Assembly (NCBI GenBank): GCA_035235625.1
Contig: CP141149.1
Coordinates: 31,117,753-31,181,752, forward strand
From: Saururus chinensis
Taxonomy: Eukaryota > Streptophyta > Magnoliopsida > Piperales > Saururaceae
Direction of reading: 5' to 3'
DNA length: 64,000 nt
The translations under genes and the position numbers were made by a program. Every line of letters begins with the position of its first letter. Within the stretch, counting starts at the first letter, position 1. This document shows, in pieces, positions 1-11,300 of this stretch. The notes under the pieces were generated by a model that was not told where the DNA came from, made no database searches, and was given only the letters and a program-made list of their open reading frames with translations.

Positions 1-160
1 AGGAAACTATGAATCCAAATCATATAGACTAAATTTTATATCATGGATTGGCAAAGAAACTAGTGTCAAATGACTGTGCAATGAAACATGGTTATTCTAC
101 TAGTTTGGTGGTAGGTTTTATTTCATAGTCATTTGGGGGTTTTCCAAGGGTGTTATACAA

Positions 161-164
<4 letters not shown>

Positions 165-191
<27 letters not shown>
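165..191. repeat. (TA)n microsatellite
   Basis: Simple TA dinucleotide run in AT-rich DNA. Apart from this and a second run at 589-623, I see no gene in 1-678; the short open frames here are AT-rich noise. Confidence 0.9.
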
Positions 192-586
192 ATATGCAAA
201 TATATAAAAAAAAATTTATTAAAAAAGTGTGTTATATATGTGGGGTTTACAAAAAAAGTGCAAGAAATCATAGTTGGACAAGATCTCATTTGATAGAGCA
301 TGTTGAGAGCTTTCTAACATTACCAACAACGCATGAATCCGAGTTCGAGAGTGCAAAATATAATATTATAAAATTTAACATAATCTAAAAAATAGGGGTT
401 ATAATTTTAATATATTTGACTTTTGAGGGATTAGGATGTGTCATGTAGGGCTAAAATAGCAAGAATGCATATGCATTATGCATGTAAATATGTACATATT
501 AGATAAAATAAAATAAAATATGTATTTAAGAAAGATCCTCTTTGCATATTATAGTTACAATACACTACTTTGAGGATCATAATAAT

Positions 587-588
<2 letters not shown>

Positions 589-623
<35 letters not shown>
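589..623. repeat. (TA)n microsatellite
   Basis: About 17 TA units, just upstream of the MITE-like element at 678-1226. Confidence 0.9.
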
Positions 624-628
<5 letters not shown>

Positions 629-677
629 TGAGTGCTACTATGTTCTACCAATAATATCAAAATGAACCATCCAATTC

Positions 678-1226
678 AGGGTTGTTTGGGTACTGAATTT
701 TTGTTAGATTTCGTTGATTCCTCTCAATTCCGGCTCAAATTATCAAATTCATGTTTGTGTGTAGAATGTGAGTGGAATTAAAAATTCCGCACAGAAGTTG
801 ATTTCAAGTTGTCTTGAGCCAGAATCGACCGTGAGGTGATTCCATTGATTCCGGCTCCTAGCCCCCGTTTAAAAAATTACAGATTATGTTATTTTTTAAC
901 AATTACCTCTTGTATCAATTTGAGCCTAAAAATATATTTCATATAGGTGGGGCCCACTTTAAAAGTTCAAAATTACGTACCCTTGTGAGATTTTTTTTGA
1001 TAGAGCTCGAATTTAGGAACATAGTAATACCAAGAATGTGCATATTCGAGTTTGGGAGAGAGAGTTATCTTAGTTTAAAATTTTAAAATTGGGTATGACG
1101 CGGCATCCGAATTTATTTTAAAAACTTCCTTCACCAAACATAATTCAAATTCTGAAGTAAATTTTTACAATTAATTCCAAAAAATTCCACTTCCGTTTCC
1201 AAAAAAATCAACACCTAAACAACCCC
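678..1226. mobile_element. Non-autonomous DNA transposon (MITE-like), ~550 bp
   Basis: The left end reads AGGGTTGTTTGGGTACTGA and the right end, on the opposite strand, reads GGGGTTGTTTAGGTGTTGA, so the termini are imperfect inverted repeats. Inside there is more inverted similarity (AATTCC/GGAATT-rich blocks) and no coding capacity. TIRs beginning GGGTTGTTTGG are common among plant PIF/Harbinger and hAT MITEs. I could not find a convincing target duplication, so the superfamily is left open. Confidence 0.5.
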
Positions 1227-2024
1227 TAAATGTGATTATTACAAAATAGGATAAAAACTAGGTGATGAATGAAATAACATAAAGTAGTCAATTGACAACT
1301 AAGTGTTGTATTACAAACCATAACAAAAAGATGTCTGAAGTTCAACTTACTACTAAAATCTACTATTCTACAAACTAAGTATTGCCGGCTATTAAAAACC
1401 TACTACTTTGAATCTGGCAAAATACCTGCATCGCAAAGATACATGAGTATGTCTACTAATACTTAGGAAGATGTAAAAACCACTTATATTCAAGCCATGA
1501 AAATTGAAATGGAACGAAAGAAACATCTAATAATGCAAAAATTGACAATAGCCATACAATAAACAAGTAATTAAATGAATGACATAGACTATAATTCAAA
1601 TCAAAATATCATCCCAAAAAAACCAACTCTAACATTGGAGAGAGACTAAGTCTAGCTTTAAGGGTAATCAAACTTGTAGCTCGAAGCAACTAGATATAAT
1701 GCTAAGAGCAGACAAACTCTCGCTCAAAGGAGTAAGCTGCAATTGACCAACATATCCCAACATCTATAAATATCCACGTGGATCAGCTATGGGCCTAGGG
1801 ATATAAGTGTCATCGTGCTCATGAACAGTAATGGCTAGATGTAGATGAGTCATCCATGATACCCATAAACTTGAGTATCTCGAAAGAGCTAGGGACCAAA
1901 GCCCCAAAAATTCGGAGACCAAAAAGGCCTGTGACCACATGGGTCGGTGCTGCCATGACTATTATTAGTGAGCATGCTATGACCCTTTCATCTTGACCCA
2001 ACTCTAAGGAAATCAGATCAAACT
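1227..2024. other. Intergenic sequence, no gene seen
   Basis: AT-rich single-copy-looking sequence without a credible open frame. It is continuous with 4893-4937 and 8373 onward once the two solo LTRs are removed, so this is the older host DNA that received those insertions. Confidence 0.5.
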
Positions 2025-3009
2025 AGACTTGTAGCACCCCAATTTTTTAAATTACTTTAAAGATCGGAGTGTTGTGAATTCATAATTAAAAGCAGGCCAA
2101 GATCAACCATGCACATAAGAGTAACTTTTCATTAATTTAGGTAATTACAAAAAAGTTTACAAAACAAGGCATATCATGCCTTAGCAAAATCAAAGTTGCC
2201 CATACCCAAAATTAATACATAACAAAAAATGCAGTAAAGTAAATAAACAACGTAGATCTTTTGAAGTTCTATAGGCAATCTTCATTAATATCGTCTCATT
2301 TGGTCAGACTTGCAGCATGTAGGGGTGGTTAAGTATAATTATACTCAGTAGATAGAGTTAAATTTTATTAGCATGCTAAAACACAAAGCATAAGTAAAGA
2401 TGCATAAAATATTATTCTAATAAGTCATATTCAAAAGTTAACTTTAAAATAATATTATCAACCAACCGAATCTAACACACTTCTTATACAAAAAGTCAGG
2501 ACAAAATAGTTCTTCATAGAATCCGGTAAACTTGGATAATTCGTTCATAGCCAGAATCCGATAAATAATTCAAAATCGAATAAAACATCATTCATAGAAT
2601 GTCGTTGATACTGGAGTGACATACACCCGTGCTAGTGGGGCAACAAGATCATAATAAAGAGGATCTTCCCATGATATCCAATTTCATGGGCGCGTCATAT
2701 GCCATAATAGACAGTACTTAGGAGTCATAACTCCGATAACTTTTGGGCTTTATACTAAATAGCTACCCTTCAAAACTGATCGTAGTTTTTGGGCTTTATA
2801 CCAAATAACTACCCTTTAAATCCAGTCAAATCATTCGTAAATGTAATCAAAGTAATAATAATCATAAATTATGTATACCCTTTGAAATCATATGGTCTGG
2901 TCATAGCACCAAATTAGAAGTTAAAGCCACCTACTCTTCGTTCTTAAAATTGACCGGAGTAACGACTAGCGGTCGGATCCTTGTTACGTTTGTGAGCTTT
3001 GGAGTGGCG

Positions 3010-3240
3010 GTGGAACCTCCCCTTGTGCTGAGATAGTCTCCTCGTCTGGCTCGAGTGAGGTGGGCAAAACCTCCCCTAGCGCTGAGATAGTCTCCTCGTT
3101 CAGTTTGAGTGAGGCAAAGAGAACTTCCCATTACGCTAGAACAAATTCTCCTTCCCGGCCCGAAAGCGGCGAATGGAGCTTCCCCATACGTTAGGACAAA
3201 TTCTTCCTCTCGGCCTGAAAGCGGTAGGTGGAGCTTCCCC
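3010..3240. repeat. Degenerate short tandem repeats inside the solo LTR
   Basis: Phrases such as GCTGAGATAGTCTCCTCGT and CGGCC(C/T)GAAAGCGG recur two or more times with a 50-60 base spacing. The open frames here on both strands are just translations of the repeat. Confidence 0.6.
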
Positions 3241-3552
3241 TTACCCTGGGTTGTTCCCCCCTTTAGAGTAGCTAACTCAAAAAATGGACCTTTCTATGAC
3301 GTAGAGCACCCTCAAATTAGCTAAGAACGGTTTTTGAATGAAAGAAATCGAAGAGAAACAACTTATATACGGGGGATAGAAGTTTTGACAACGGTTAGAG
3401 AAGAGAAGAGAAAAAAATGAAATGAACCTCCCCCCTCATCCCTTTTATAAAGGACCAAAACCGTTGGATTTGCTCCATGTGCGCCACATGGCATGCATCC
3501 GACGGCCTTTTTAGGTCGTCTTGCGTCATGGCTGACGCATGCTAACCAGTGT

Positions 3553-4340
3553 TTTAAAAACCGGACCAGCCAGTTTGATCGGGTTCAATCGGACCCATTA
3601 TAAAAAAGGGGGCGGTTCACTCTAATTTTTGGGTCAATTTAACCTGGCCGGGTCAACATAACCCAAGCGGTTAAACCGATTAGCTGGTGTTCCGGTCAGG
3701 CCCAAGTTCTGGAAAAAAAAAGTTACAAGGAGTGATGATTTAGGAGCTAGGGCAGGGTGAAGCGGCGATGATTTGGGAGCTGGGGCAGGGCGATGTGGCG
3801 ATGATTTGAGGGCTGGGGCAGGGCAAAGCAACAATTTGGGGCGGGGTGAAGCGACAATGTGGGTGGCGGGGGCAAAGAGGAGATTTGGGGCGGGGCGAAT
3901 GACAATTTGGGGGTGGAGTGACCGTGAGCGGCATTTGGGGGCGGGGTGACGGAGGATGGAGAAAGGGGGAAGAGGGGAGATAAGGGTCGGCGCCAGGTTG
4001 CTGGGGAGGAGAGGGAGGGGAAGTCGGGGATGGGCCGCCGGGAGGAGAGGGAGAGGGAGGGGAAGGCGGAAGAGGGGGGATGAAGGAGGACGGGAGGAGC
4101 TCGGCCGCCGGGGTGGAGATTGGAGAGTGAGGGGAAGGTGACAAAGGGGAAGGAGGAAGAGCATTGCCGGTTGGGTTGGGGAGGATCGTCTTGGCTGCCG
4201 TCACTGCATTGGAGGTGAAATAATTTAGGGTTTGGGGGGTGGGGAGGAATTAGGGGGATGAAGATTATTATTTATATTAACCGGGCCAACCCGGGTTGAC
4301 CCCAGTTAAACCGGTCCGAACACCAATCCGGGTCGGTGTC
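3553..4340. mobile_element. Probable nested insertion with G-rich purine core
   Basis: A block bordered by CCGG-rich sequence: left ...AAAAACCGGACCAGCC, right ...AAACCGGTCCGAACACC. Between them is a strongly G-biased plus strand at about 3720-4200, with many GGGG runs and purine tracts. The left edge CAGTGTTTT resembles hAT termini, but the two edges do not form a clean TIR and I found no target duplication. The proline-rich open frames on the minus strand (3634-4204) are translations of this composition. Confidence 0.4.
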
Positions 4341-5364
4341 TAGGCTGACTCTTAAAGTCAGCCATGACACACACGCTGCAGACCAAGGTCATGACCATGG
4401 CCTGCTATTGCTGCAAGCCATGGGCCTGTAGCAATGCATCAACGTTGCTTACGCACATAGCATTAGTAGTGCTGATGCAAAATTATTATTATTTTTTATT
4501 AAATTTTCGTTTTAGAAAACGAAAAACCAAACTTTGAACGGGCGTAAATCTTTACCTTGAACTCGGAATCACGCGTTCTTGGTACTGTTGGAGTCGTATT
4601 GACGAGCCATTCGAAACAAGACCACACAAGGGCATATTTTCTTGCTAAATTAAAGTGTGTCCCACCTATGACATGCTTCCCGATGCCATAGCTTACTATC
4701 CCAGTGTTTATTTGATACTTTCCTAAGCTTGATACGTTTGTCTCTCCGAGCCCTATGAGATATCTTAAGGTGCCTTTGAATGAATCAAGCTCAGAATGGT
4801 CTAATTTTAAGAAAAACCGTTATTGGGCCTTAAAACTCATTAATGGGCCAAACCGATCGAATATCAAGACATTGAAATTCCGGGGCATTACAAGACTCAT
4901 GAGACCATGGACTTAAATATATAAGCAAATAGATGAGTGTAAGGACCCTCATCTCTAAACCGGTTTTTGGTTTCTTTAATTATTGGTAATTGTGAGATTA
5001 ACGCGTTTTCTGATTTATTTGGTGATTTTGTAAAAAAGTAGTGTTTATGATGGTTTTAATCAAAAGAAACTTTAAGATTAGTGGTTTTAAGTGATTTTAA
5101 ATCAAATGTGATTTTTTGGGATTTTTCTGAATTTTTGCTATTTTTTTGAAAATTAGGGTTTTGGCGGGACCCATGTGGGCCCCATCATCAAAATTTTAAT
5201 TTTTATGTCAAATGGACCCAGACATCAACCTAAGGTTGTACAAAAATTTTCAAAATTTTATTAGGCTTAATTAGTGCTTAAATTTGTAAAATACTCATTT
5301 TTAGCCTACTTTTTTTATTTACACCCCATAACTTACCCATGCATACCCCAACCCTTACCCTTAC

Positions 5365-5373
5365 TATAAAAGG
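5365..5373 (+). promoter_or_regulatory. LTR TATA box (TATAAAAGG)
   Basis: TATAAAAGG about 430 bp into the LTR, followed by a block that is conserved in copy B on the opposite strand. It is the likely core promoter of the retroelement. Confidence 0.5.
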
Positions 5374-6042
5374 GCAAACCTGAGCCATTTCTATTTTTGG
5401 GAATAAGCTAAGGAGGGAGGTCTGGCCTAATCCCCAATTAGGCCCGAATTAGAAGACGATTAAGGTAAGCCTACTCTAATTAAGCACTAAACTCTAGTTT
5501 TCTCCTTAATCTCTTCTAAATCTATTATTTTTCCCTTGTTTCAATTTGTTTTTGGACATCAAAAACTACTGATTTGTGTTTTACTACAAACTCTAGCTTT
5601 CAAAATTCGAATTTTACAACCAACAAGCCTTAGATCTAAGATTAATTAGGGATTTCTTTGGTAAATCGATTTGTAATGGAGTTTAATCCAAACTCAATGT
5701 TTTTGGAAGGTTTTCAAGAAGGGTGACTCTCAAATCCGAGCTTAATCAAGTGCTAAGGTAATGGGTCTTCGAAATCTCAGTTTATCCATGGTAAAATTCT
5801 TGATTTTTGGCTTGTTTCGAATGGAGATTACTTGATTTGGAGTGTTAATGGTATGATTAGAAAATGAAAATATTTAATCCCGATTTCTTAGGGTTTTGTA
5901 TTATTATGGTATAGTTTAACTTTCTGGAAGTCATGAAGGACTTTTGATGATGATTAAAGTGTTAGATGTGGATTTGAAGTGTTATCAATGGTATCTCGGT
6001 TTGGATTTGCGAAAGGAAGAAGATGACTAGTTCTGCCTTGTT

Positions 6043-6195
6043 GTCGTTCGAACGACTTCGAACGGCAACACTGTCGGAACAACATTTTTCCAATACAGCC
6101 GATCGAATGGCATGCTTGGCGTTCGAACGACCAAACTGTAAATTTCAAATTTTTACGTTTAACCGATCGAACGGCCTGAAGGGCGTTCGAATGGC
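6043..6195 (+). repeat. Cluster of TTCGAA/GATCGA palindromes in LTR copy A
   Basis: Motifs CGTTCGAACG, GCCGATCGAATGG, GCGTTCGAACGAC, ACCGATCGAACGGCC and GCGTTCGAATGG recur within ~150 bp. The same cluster occurs in copies B and C in the matching LTR position, with GATCGATCG cores. Confidence 0.7.
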
Positions 6196-7430
6196 TACAC
6201 AACAGATTTGTGTGCTAATGCATGATGCTTGTTTTCATGATTCCACTTTAGCTTGCCAATTTCATATGAATGTGGAGTGTTTTAAGCTATATTATGCTAC
6301 TGGAAATGCATGCTTTTGAGGTTATGGAGTTGAGATATATGTTTAAAGATTTGTAGAATGACTTATATTTTGTGGCATAATGTTGGAATTGTCATCTTGA
6401 AATTATGAATAGTTGATTCCCTTTGGTTAAGCATATTTTCAGTAGAACTATAACCTATTAATGGACTGATTTGTCATGATATAATGTAGTTAGTTGATGT
6501 GTGGATGTTGGTGAATGCCATGACTCAATGATGAAATGAATGATCTTATATGTGTTTAACCTTTGTGGTTGAGTTTTGATTTGAGTTATGATTTCAATGA
6601 TTTTTCTCCTATGATTTCCGCTGGAATTCATGTTAGATGGTAATTCACATATGTAGTGTGGTAGTGAGTTTAATTTCAAGCATGTTGACATGCATTGTGT
6701 GAAATGCTTCTACTAGTTACACACACATGTGGGTGTTAAATGATGATGTTGAAGCTTGATATTGTGATTATGAATGATGCATTAGGGGCTGATGAGAGCA
6801 CTTATCATGGATTAGGATTCATGTATGCTTTGCCCAGGTATGTACCATGCTGCATGCATCATGAAAATAGATTTCTCATTGAGGCTTCAACGAGGTTAAT
6901 CGAATTTGACCGATTGGATGCAATGTGGTGAAATTGTGTGCCAGATTGATCGATTGTGGATTAATCGTAAGTTGATTGGTCCGAAAGGACATATTTTGAT
7001 TTGAGTTCCTATGTGGAACGAGTGCACTCCCCGGGTTGAGTCTAATTAAATGGAATGATGTGGGGACGAGTTGTGTACTTGTCTTGCGGATTGTGAGAAT
7101 GTTATTATGAGTGTCATCTGGACCTTGAGAATCCAGTGTGGTATGCCATGTGCACCCCACTACCACATGTTCTAGGGTTCTCTGTGTGAGAACTTGGGCT
7201 CTTCCCTCCACAGGAGATGTCCCTGGGCGAACACCCCTGCTCTAGATTCTCTATGTGAGAATGGGACATCCTTGGCCAGGATCGTCCAGGGCGAGCAGCA
7301 ATTGGGATTGACAACCCTGATCTTTCTTGAATTCTTGTGTAGAATTTTGGACCTTGACAAGCCTTCGTGGCCTTGTCTATATCCTGTCTGTGTGACACCA
7401 AATTTGTGATTACTCCTTGATGGATGTTGT

Positions 7431-7712
7431 TATGATATGATGCATGATGGAATATGTATGTTAGAGATACATTTCATGCAAGTTGATTATGATGTGATGT
7501 ATGATGGAATATGTATGTTAGAGATACATTCATGCAGGTTGATTATGAGGTGATGCATGATGGAATATGTATGTTAGAGATACATTAATGCAGGTTGATT
7601 ATGATATGATGCATGTGGGAATATGTATGTTAGAGATACATCCATGCAGGTTGATTTTGATATAATGCATGTAGGAATATGTATGTTAGAGATACATTTC
7701 ATGTAAGGTGTT
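7431..7712 (+). repeat. 56-bp minisatellite, ~5 copies, in LTR copy A
   Basis: A unit containing GGAATATGTATGTTAGAG followed by ATACATTCATGCAGGTTGAT repeats about five times with small length changes. The same unit, reverse-complemented, forms a longer array in LTR copy B. Confidence 0.85.
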
Positions 7713-8372
7713 ATGATGAGAATGAAATTATGTGGATTATGCACTATGATGCAGTTTTAGGTGATGTGTAAGTGTGATTAGAAAATAATGCACCATGTAA
7801 ATCTTTGATCTGAATGATCTTATTACTATACTATCGTATTTTCGATGTTGATAGTGATTTTAAAAACCATTGCTGAGTTTGTTAAACTCACCCCTCTTTC
7901 TTGTGTTTTGCTTTGGGGCTGCGTGGTGCAACACGTAGACGGACAGGATCTCCTCTTTGAGGAAAGGTCGGAGATGGCTTGGATGTGATCATGGAGATCG
8001 TTGTGTGACTTATCTTCTTTGGTTTTATGTTTTATGTTTAGAACCTTTGTGTAGGGTTCTTTGTTTTGGATTTATGTCACATTTTATAGTTGTGTTGCTT
8101 AAGTCTTATTTTGAGCCAGTGTGGGCTATATTTGACTAAGTATGTGGGTTTGAGATTAGTTGTTTACTTTGTGATAAGCAACTCTCTTTTCTTTCCTTCT
8201 TTATTTACTCTTGCTCAAAGGATTGTGCGTACTCCGTAATTCTGTTAATCGCCCATGGTTAGGGTTAAGTCTTCCGCTAAATCGTTTCTCAATTTTTCCT
8301 TCGTCGCCCCCGCGCGCTTGACCGGCCCCTGGACCGGGTTCGGCTCGGGTCGGGCATCGCCGGGGCATGACA

Positions 8373-11300
8373 ATGAATCTCTCACGTCCTTTTTGAATTC
8401 CTAATTTTGCAAGTACGTCTTACATGCAAAACAAATAACTTGTATTACAAATAATGTTGAGTATAATGATTATACTCAATGGGATAAACTAATTTACTTA
8501 TAACATTATATTAAACAAGAAACCAAAATACACAAAAATCATATTTAATATCTCTACTACTACATATGACATAATTATTTAAATTCATATAAGGTCCTTA
8601 CATATGCCACTAATAAACATAACATATCACTTTAATATCCGTGATAACATCAAGGGGGTTTCTTTGACTCCTCAAAATATATATTTCAACAAAGCAGCTA
8701 CATATTCATGTTGAAGACTATTACCCACTTCATCCACACCATAAAGTTAAGACCCACATGGGTTTATTGACCCAAGTAGTCAATATTCTTAGTCTTCCAT
8801 GATTGTTAAGAACTTCTACACCGTATTCCGCTAGAGTCATGCATATTATAACTCAATCAAACTAACTCCCAAGCCTTGGTGAGAGACCTTATAAATGACA
8901 ACTCTTAAGCGTGGGAAAGCTGAAAATCCATGGTCTTTTTTACTATGAACCTCCTCTACATGGCTAAATGGACTCATTCTTATAATTTACAAAGACGCTA
9001 AGTACTCATGACCTTATATGTCATACAACATCAGGTTAAGGTCACTACCCTCATGGTATGTCTAACATTATAGTTTACTTCCCCCCTTTTGCGACATGCA
9101 TTTTATCATGTGTTTCACTATTTACTTATGTTCCTTGCGAAAGTAAAGTATATCATTCTACTCCCTATTGATCAACGAATAGCCCCATAAAAGTTTGTTT
9201 TCAAAATTTGAACCACTAGAACATCGGTGTCAGTACCAATGGCCATTGACACTTCACCAATACATTGATCCTTGCTAATAATGGGAAGGCTTGTTCCAAC
9301 CTTAGTCATCAACATCTCCATCGTCATGTCGAACCCTTTGCTAATGCTCATTGTTCATTCTACCTTTGAGCAAGAGATTTGCCGATGAATTCCCTCTTTA
9401 CTCGTCAACTTCCTCATGCCGGACTTTGGCATGCACTCTATTGCTATTGTAACTATTGGAACCCCTCATAATGAACTTGGTTGTGGATTCTCACTCTTCC
9501 AAGGCTTATTATATTCTTTTCGATCAAGGACAATCTATATTTTTGGGAAATTTGTCATTTATAATGTGTGTAACCAATTCCATTGGGTGAACCATATATC
9601 TGCCCATGATTTTTGTATAATTGAATCCATTTTCACGTCACCAATGTGGTCACAGACTTACATTGGTGACTTGCTAATGGCCCCACTTTCTAAGAATTTT
9701 GATGTTAGAAATTGTTGGGTGTTACACTACGTTTATTTTTTATTTTTTTATTAAAAAATAATTTAATAAAAAATCTATAATCTTTGGGTGGTGTCCCTAT
9801 CACGACCTAAATTTTTAAAAGCCTTTTTAAATAGCATGAACGGTAAGTCACGATAATTTTTTTTCTTAAATACAAAACAAACTATTTCATTAAATATTCA
9901 GGTCATGATAACTAGGGTTTATAAATACGAATATCAAATCACATAATATTATTACACATCTCAAAAATTCATAAAGAATAGCTTATCCATCTAAGTACAA
10001 GTCTGTCATTCGTCTGAAAATAAATAACTAAGTTGCCTAAAGAACCTGCAAACAACCAAGACAAACAACCAAACAACAACAATAGAACCTTTCCTCCCTC
10101 AAGAGAAGAACTTTCAAAAGGATAAAATATTTTATTAATAATTTTTGGATCGGGCCAACATCACCTAATGTTAGTTGCCTACATACTCATCAGACAACAT
10201 CTCTAATGTTTCCAATAAGATCGGATCCATACATAGTTTTGCTAAAACTACACTATCCTAAGAAACATAACATCACACGTACAATGCTTAAGTATTTTCA
10301 ATTAAGCTACATTTTATGCAAGTCCTTTAATCGTTCCACTTGTCTAATTAAATAAATAATATTATTAATTATCTCACAACCCTTGTTCAATAATTAATAT
10401 TATTGAATATATATATTCACTCAGAGATAACTCGACTGTCGAAGAAATATCTACATATATGACTCTAACATTAGAGTAGACTGCTTAACATCAACTTGAC
10501 CTAAATCCCCAGGGCTCTTAATAGCCTGCCATGAATCTTGAGAAGAGGATCCTAAATGTGCTCATGGACATAGATTGGCGAGAAGTATAAGCCTTCCATG
10601 ATGCTCATACAACTCCATTTTTTGTACACACTATATGGTCCTGGGAAGACATGTGGGAAACCCGCGGTAGAGACCTCTCTGGACAATACCTAAATTGCAG
10701 TGAAGAAAGCGTATCCCAATCTCCACCATCCTAACTCAGGGAGAAAATGTCTTCTAAGACATTACTAATGTATCCATAGAAGCCTCTGGTTTTTATGATA
10801 ATTGACTCCCCCAAACATTCAAAACATAAACTAGATTATTTTCATCTAGTCAAGTATTCTCCCAACCATTTGGATCCTCTTTATATTGTAAATTGGCCCA
10901 ATAAATAGCTCATCAACTGAGCTATGACTTAGAAAATATTCCTAAACCCTAATAGTCTCAATTAGACTAGGGTAAACTCCCATAATTACCCTCAGTTCAT
11001 TAACAAAGGTAAAATTCTATGTCAGAGCCTCATTCATACTATGAACCAGTCCTAAACCCTATTGAGGGCATTTTAGTCTTTATCTTGATTAGATGTTCCC
11101 CCCCAATCAAATGACAACCAATATGTCTTGATTAGTCTTCATTAACTAGTGTTGATTACCGATATAACATATCAATAATAAAGCATGCATCAGAATAATT
11201 AACATAAATAACATGTAGTCACACAAGTACATAAATAAATAATAAACGAAGGCTCATTGCACTCATTTGCAAGGCTAGGGCTTAGCGAATTCAAGCCCTA

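Larger units (their letters stand above)
2030..4892 (-). mobile_element. Solo LTR (family 2), 2863 bp, exact TSD AGACT
   Basis: The segment starts TGTAGCACCCC and ends GGGGCATTACA, so it is bounded by TG...CA. It is flanked by the same 5 bases, AGACT, at 2025-2029 and 4893-4897. No gag, pol or primer-binding site lies inside. This is what remains after recombination between the two LTRs of a retroelement. The minus strand begins TGTAATGCCCCGG, resembling the start of many plant Ty3/Gypsy LTRs; the lineage is inferred. It contains a run of ~34-bp degenerate repeats (about 3010-3240) and a G-rich nested block at about 3553-4340. Confidence 0.8.
4938..8372 (+). mobile_element. Giant solo LTR, family 1 copy A, 3435 bp
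   Basis: It begins TGTAAGGACCCTCATCT and ends GGGGCATGACA. Flanks are ATGAG (4933-4937) and ATGAA (8373-8377), a 5-bp target duplication with one change. No retroviral-type coding region lies inside. Landmarks shared with copies B (28561-32088) and C (36118-39421) are a TATA box near the 5' end, a GATCGA/TTCGAA palindrome module, a CTCCCCGGGTTGAGT block, three spaced GTGAGAA motifs, and a CGGGTTCGGCTCGGGTC end block. Copies A and B also share a 56-bp minisatellite. LTR length and ends fit a Ty3/Gypsy element such as the Tekay/Del lineage; this is inference. Confidence 0.8.

Noticed and set aside
3634..4204. Overlapping proline/serine-rich frames on the minus strand
   Set aside because: They are translations of a G-rich low-complexity block inside a solo LTR; two frames are open at once and no domain is visible.
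9416..9754. 112-residue plus-strand frame
   Set aside because: It lies in decayed repeat sequence, ends near an LTR-like edge and shows no recognisable family feature.
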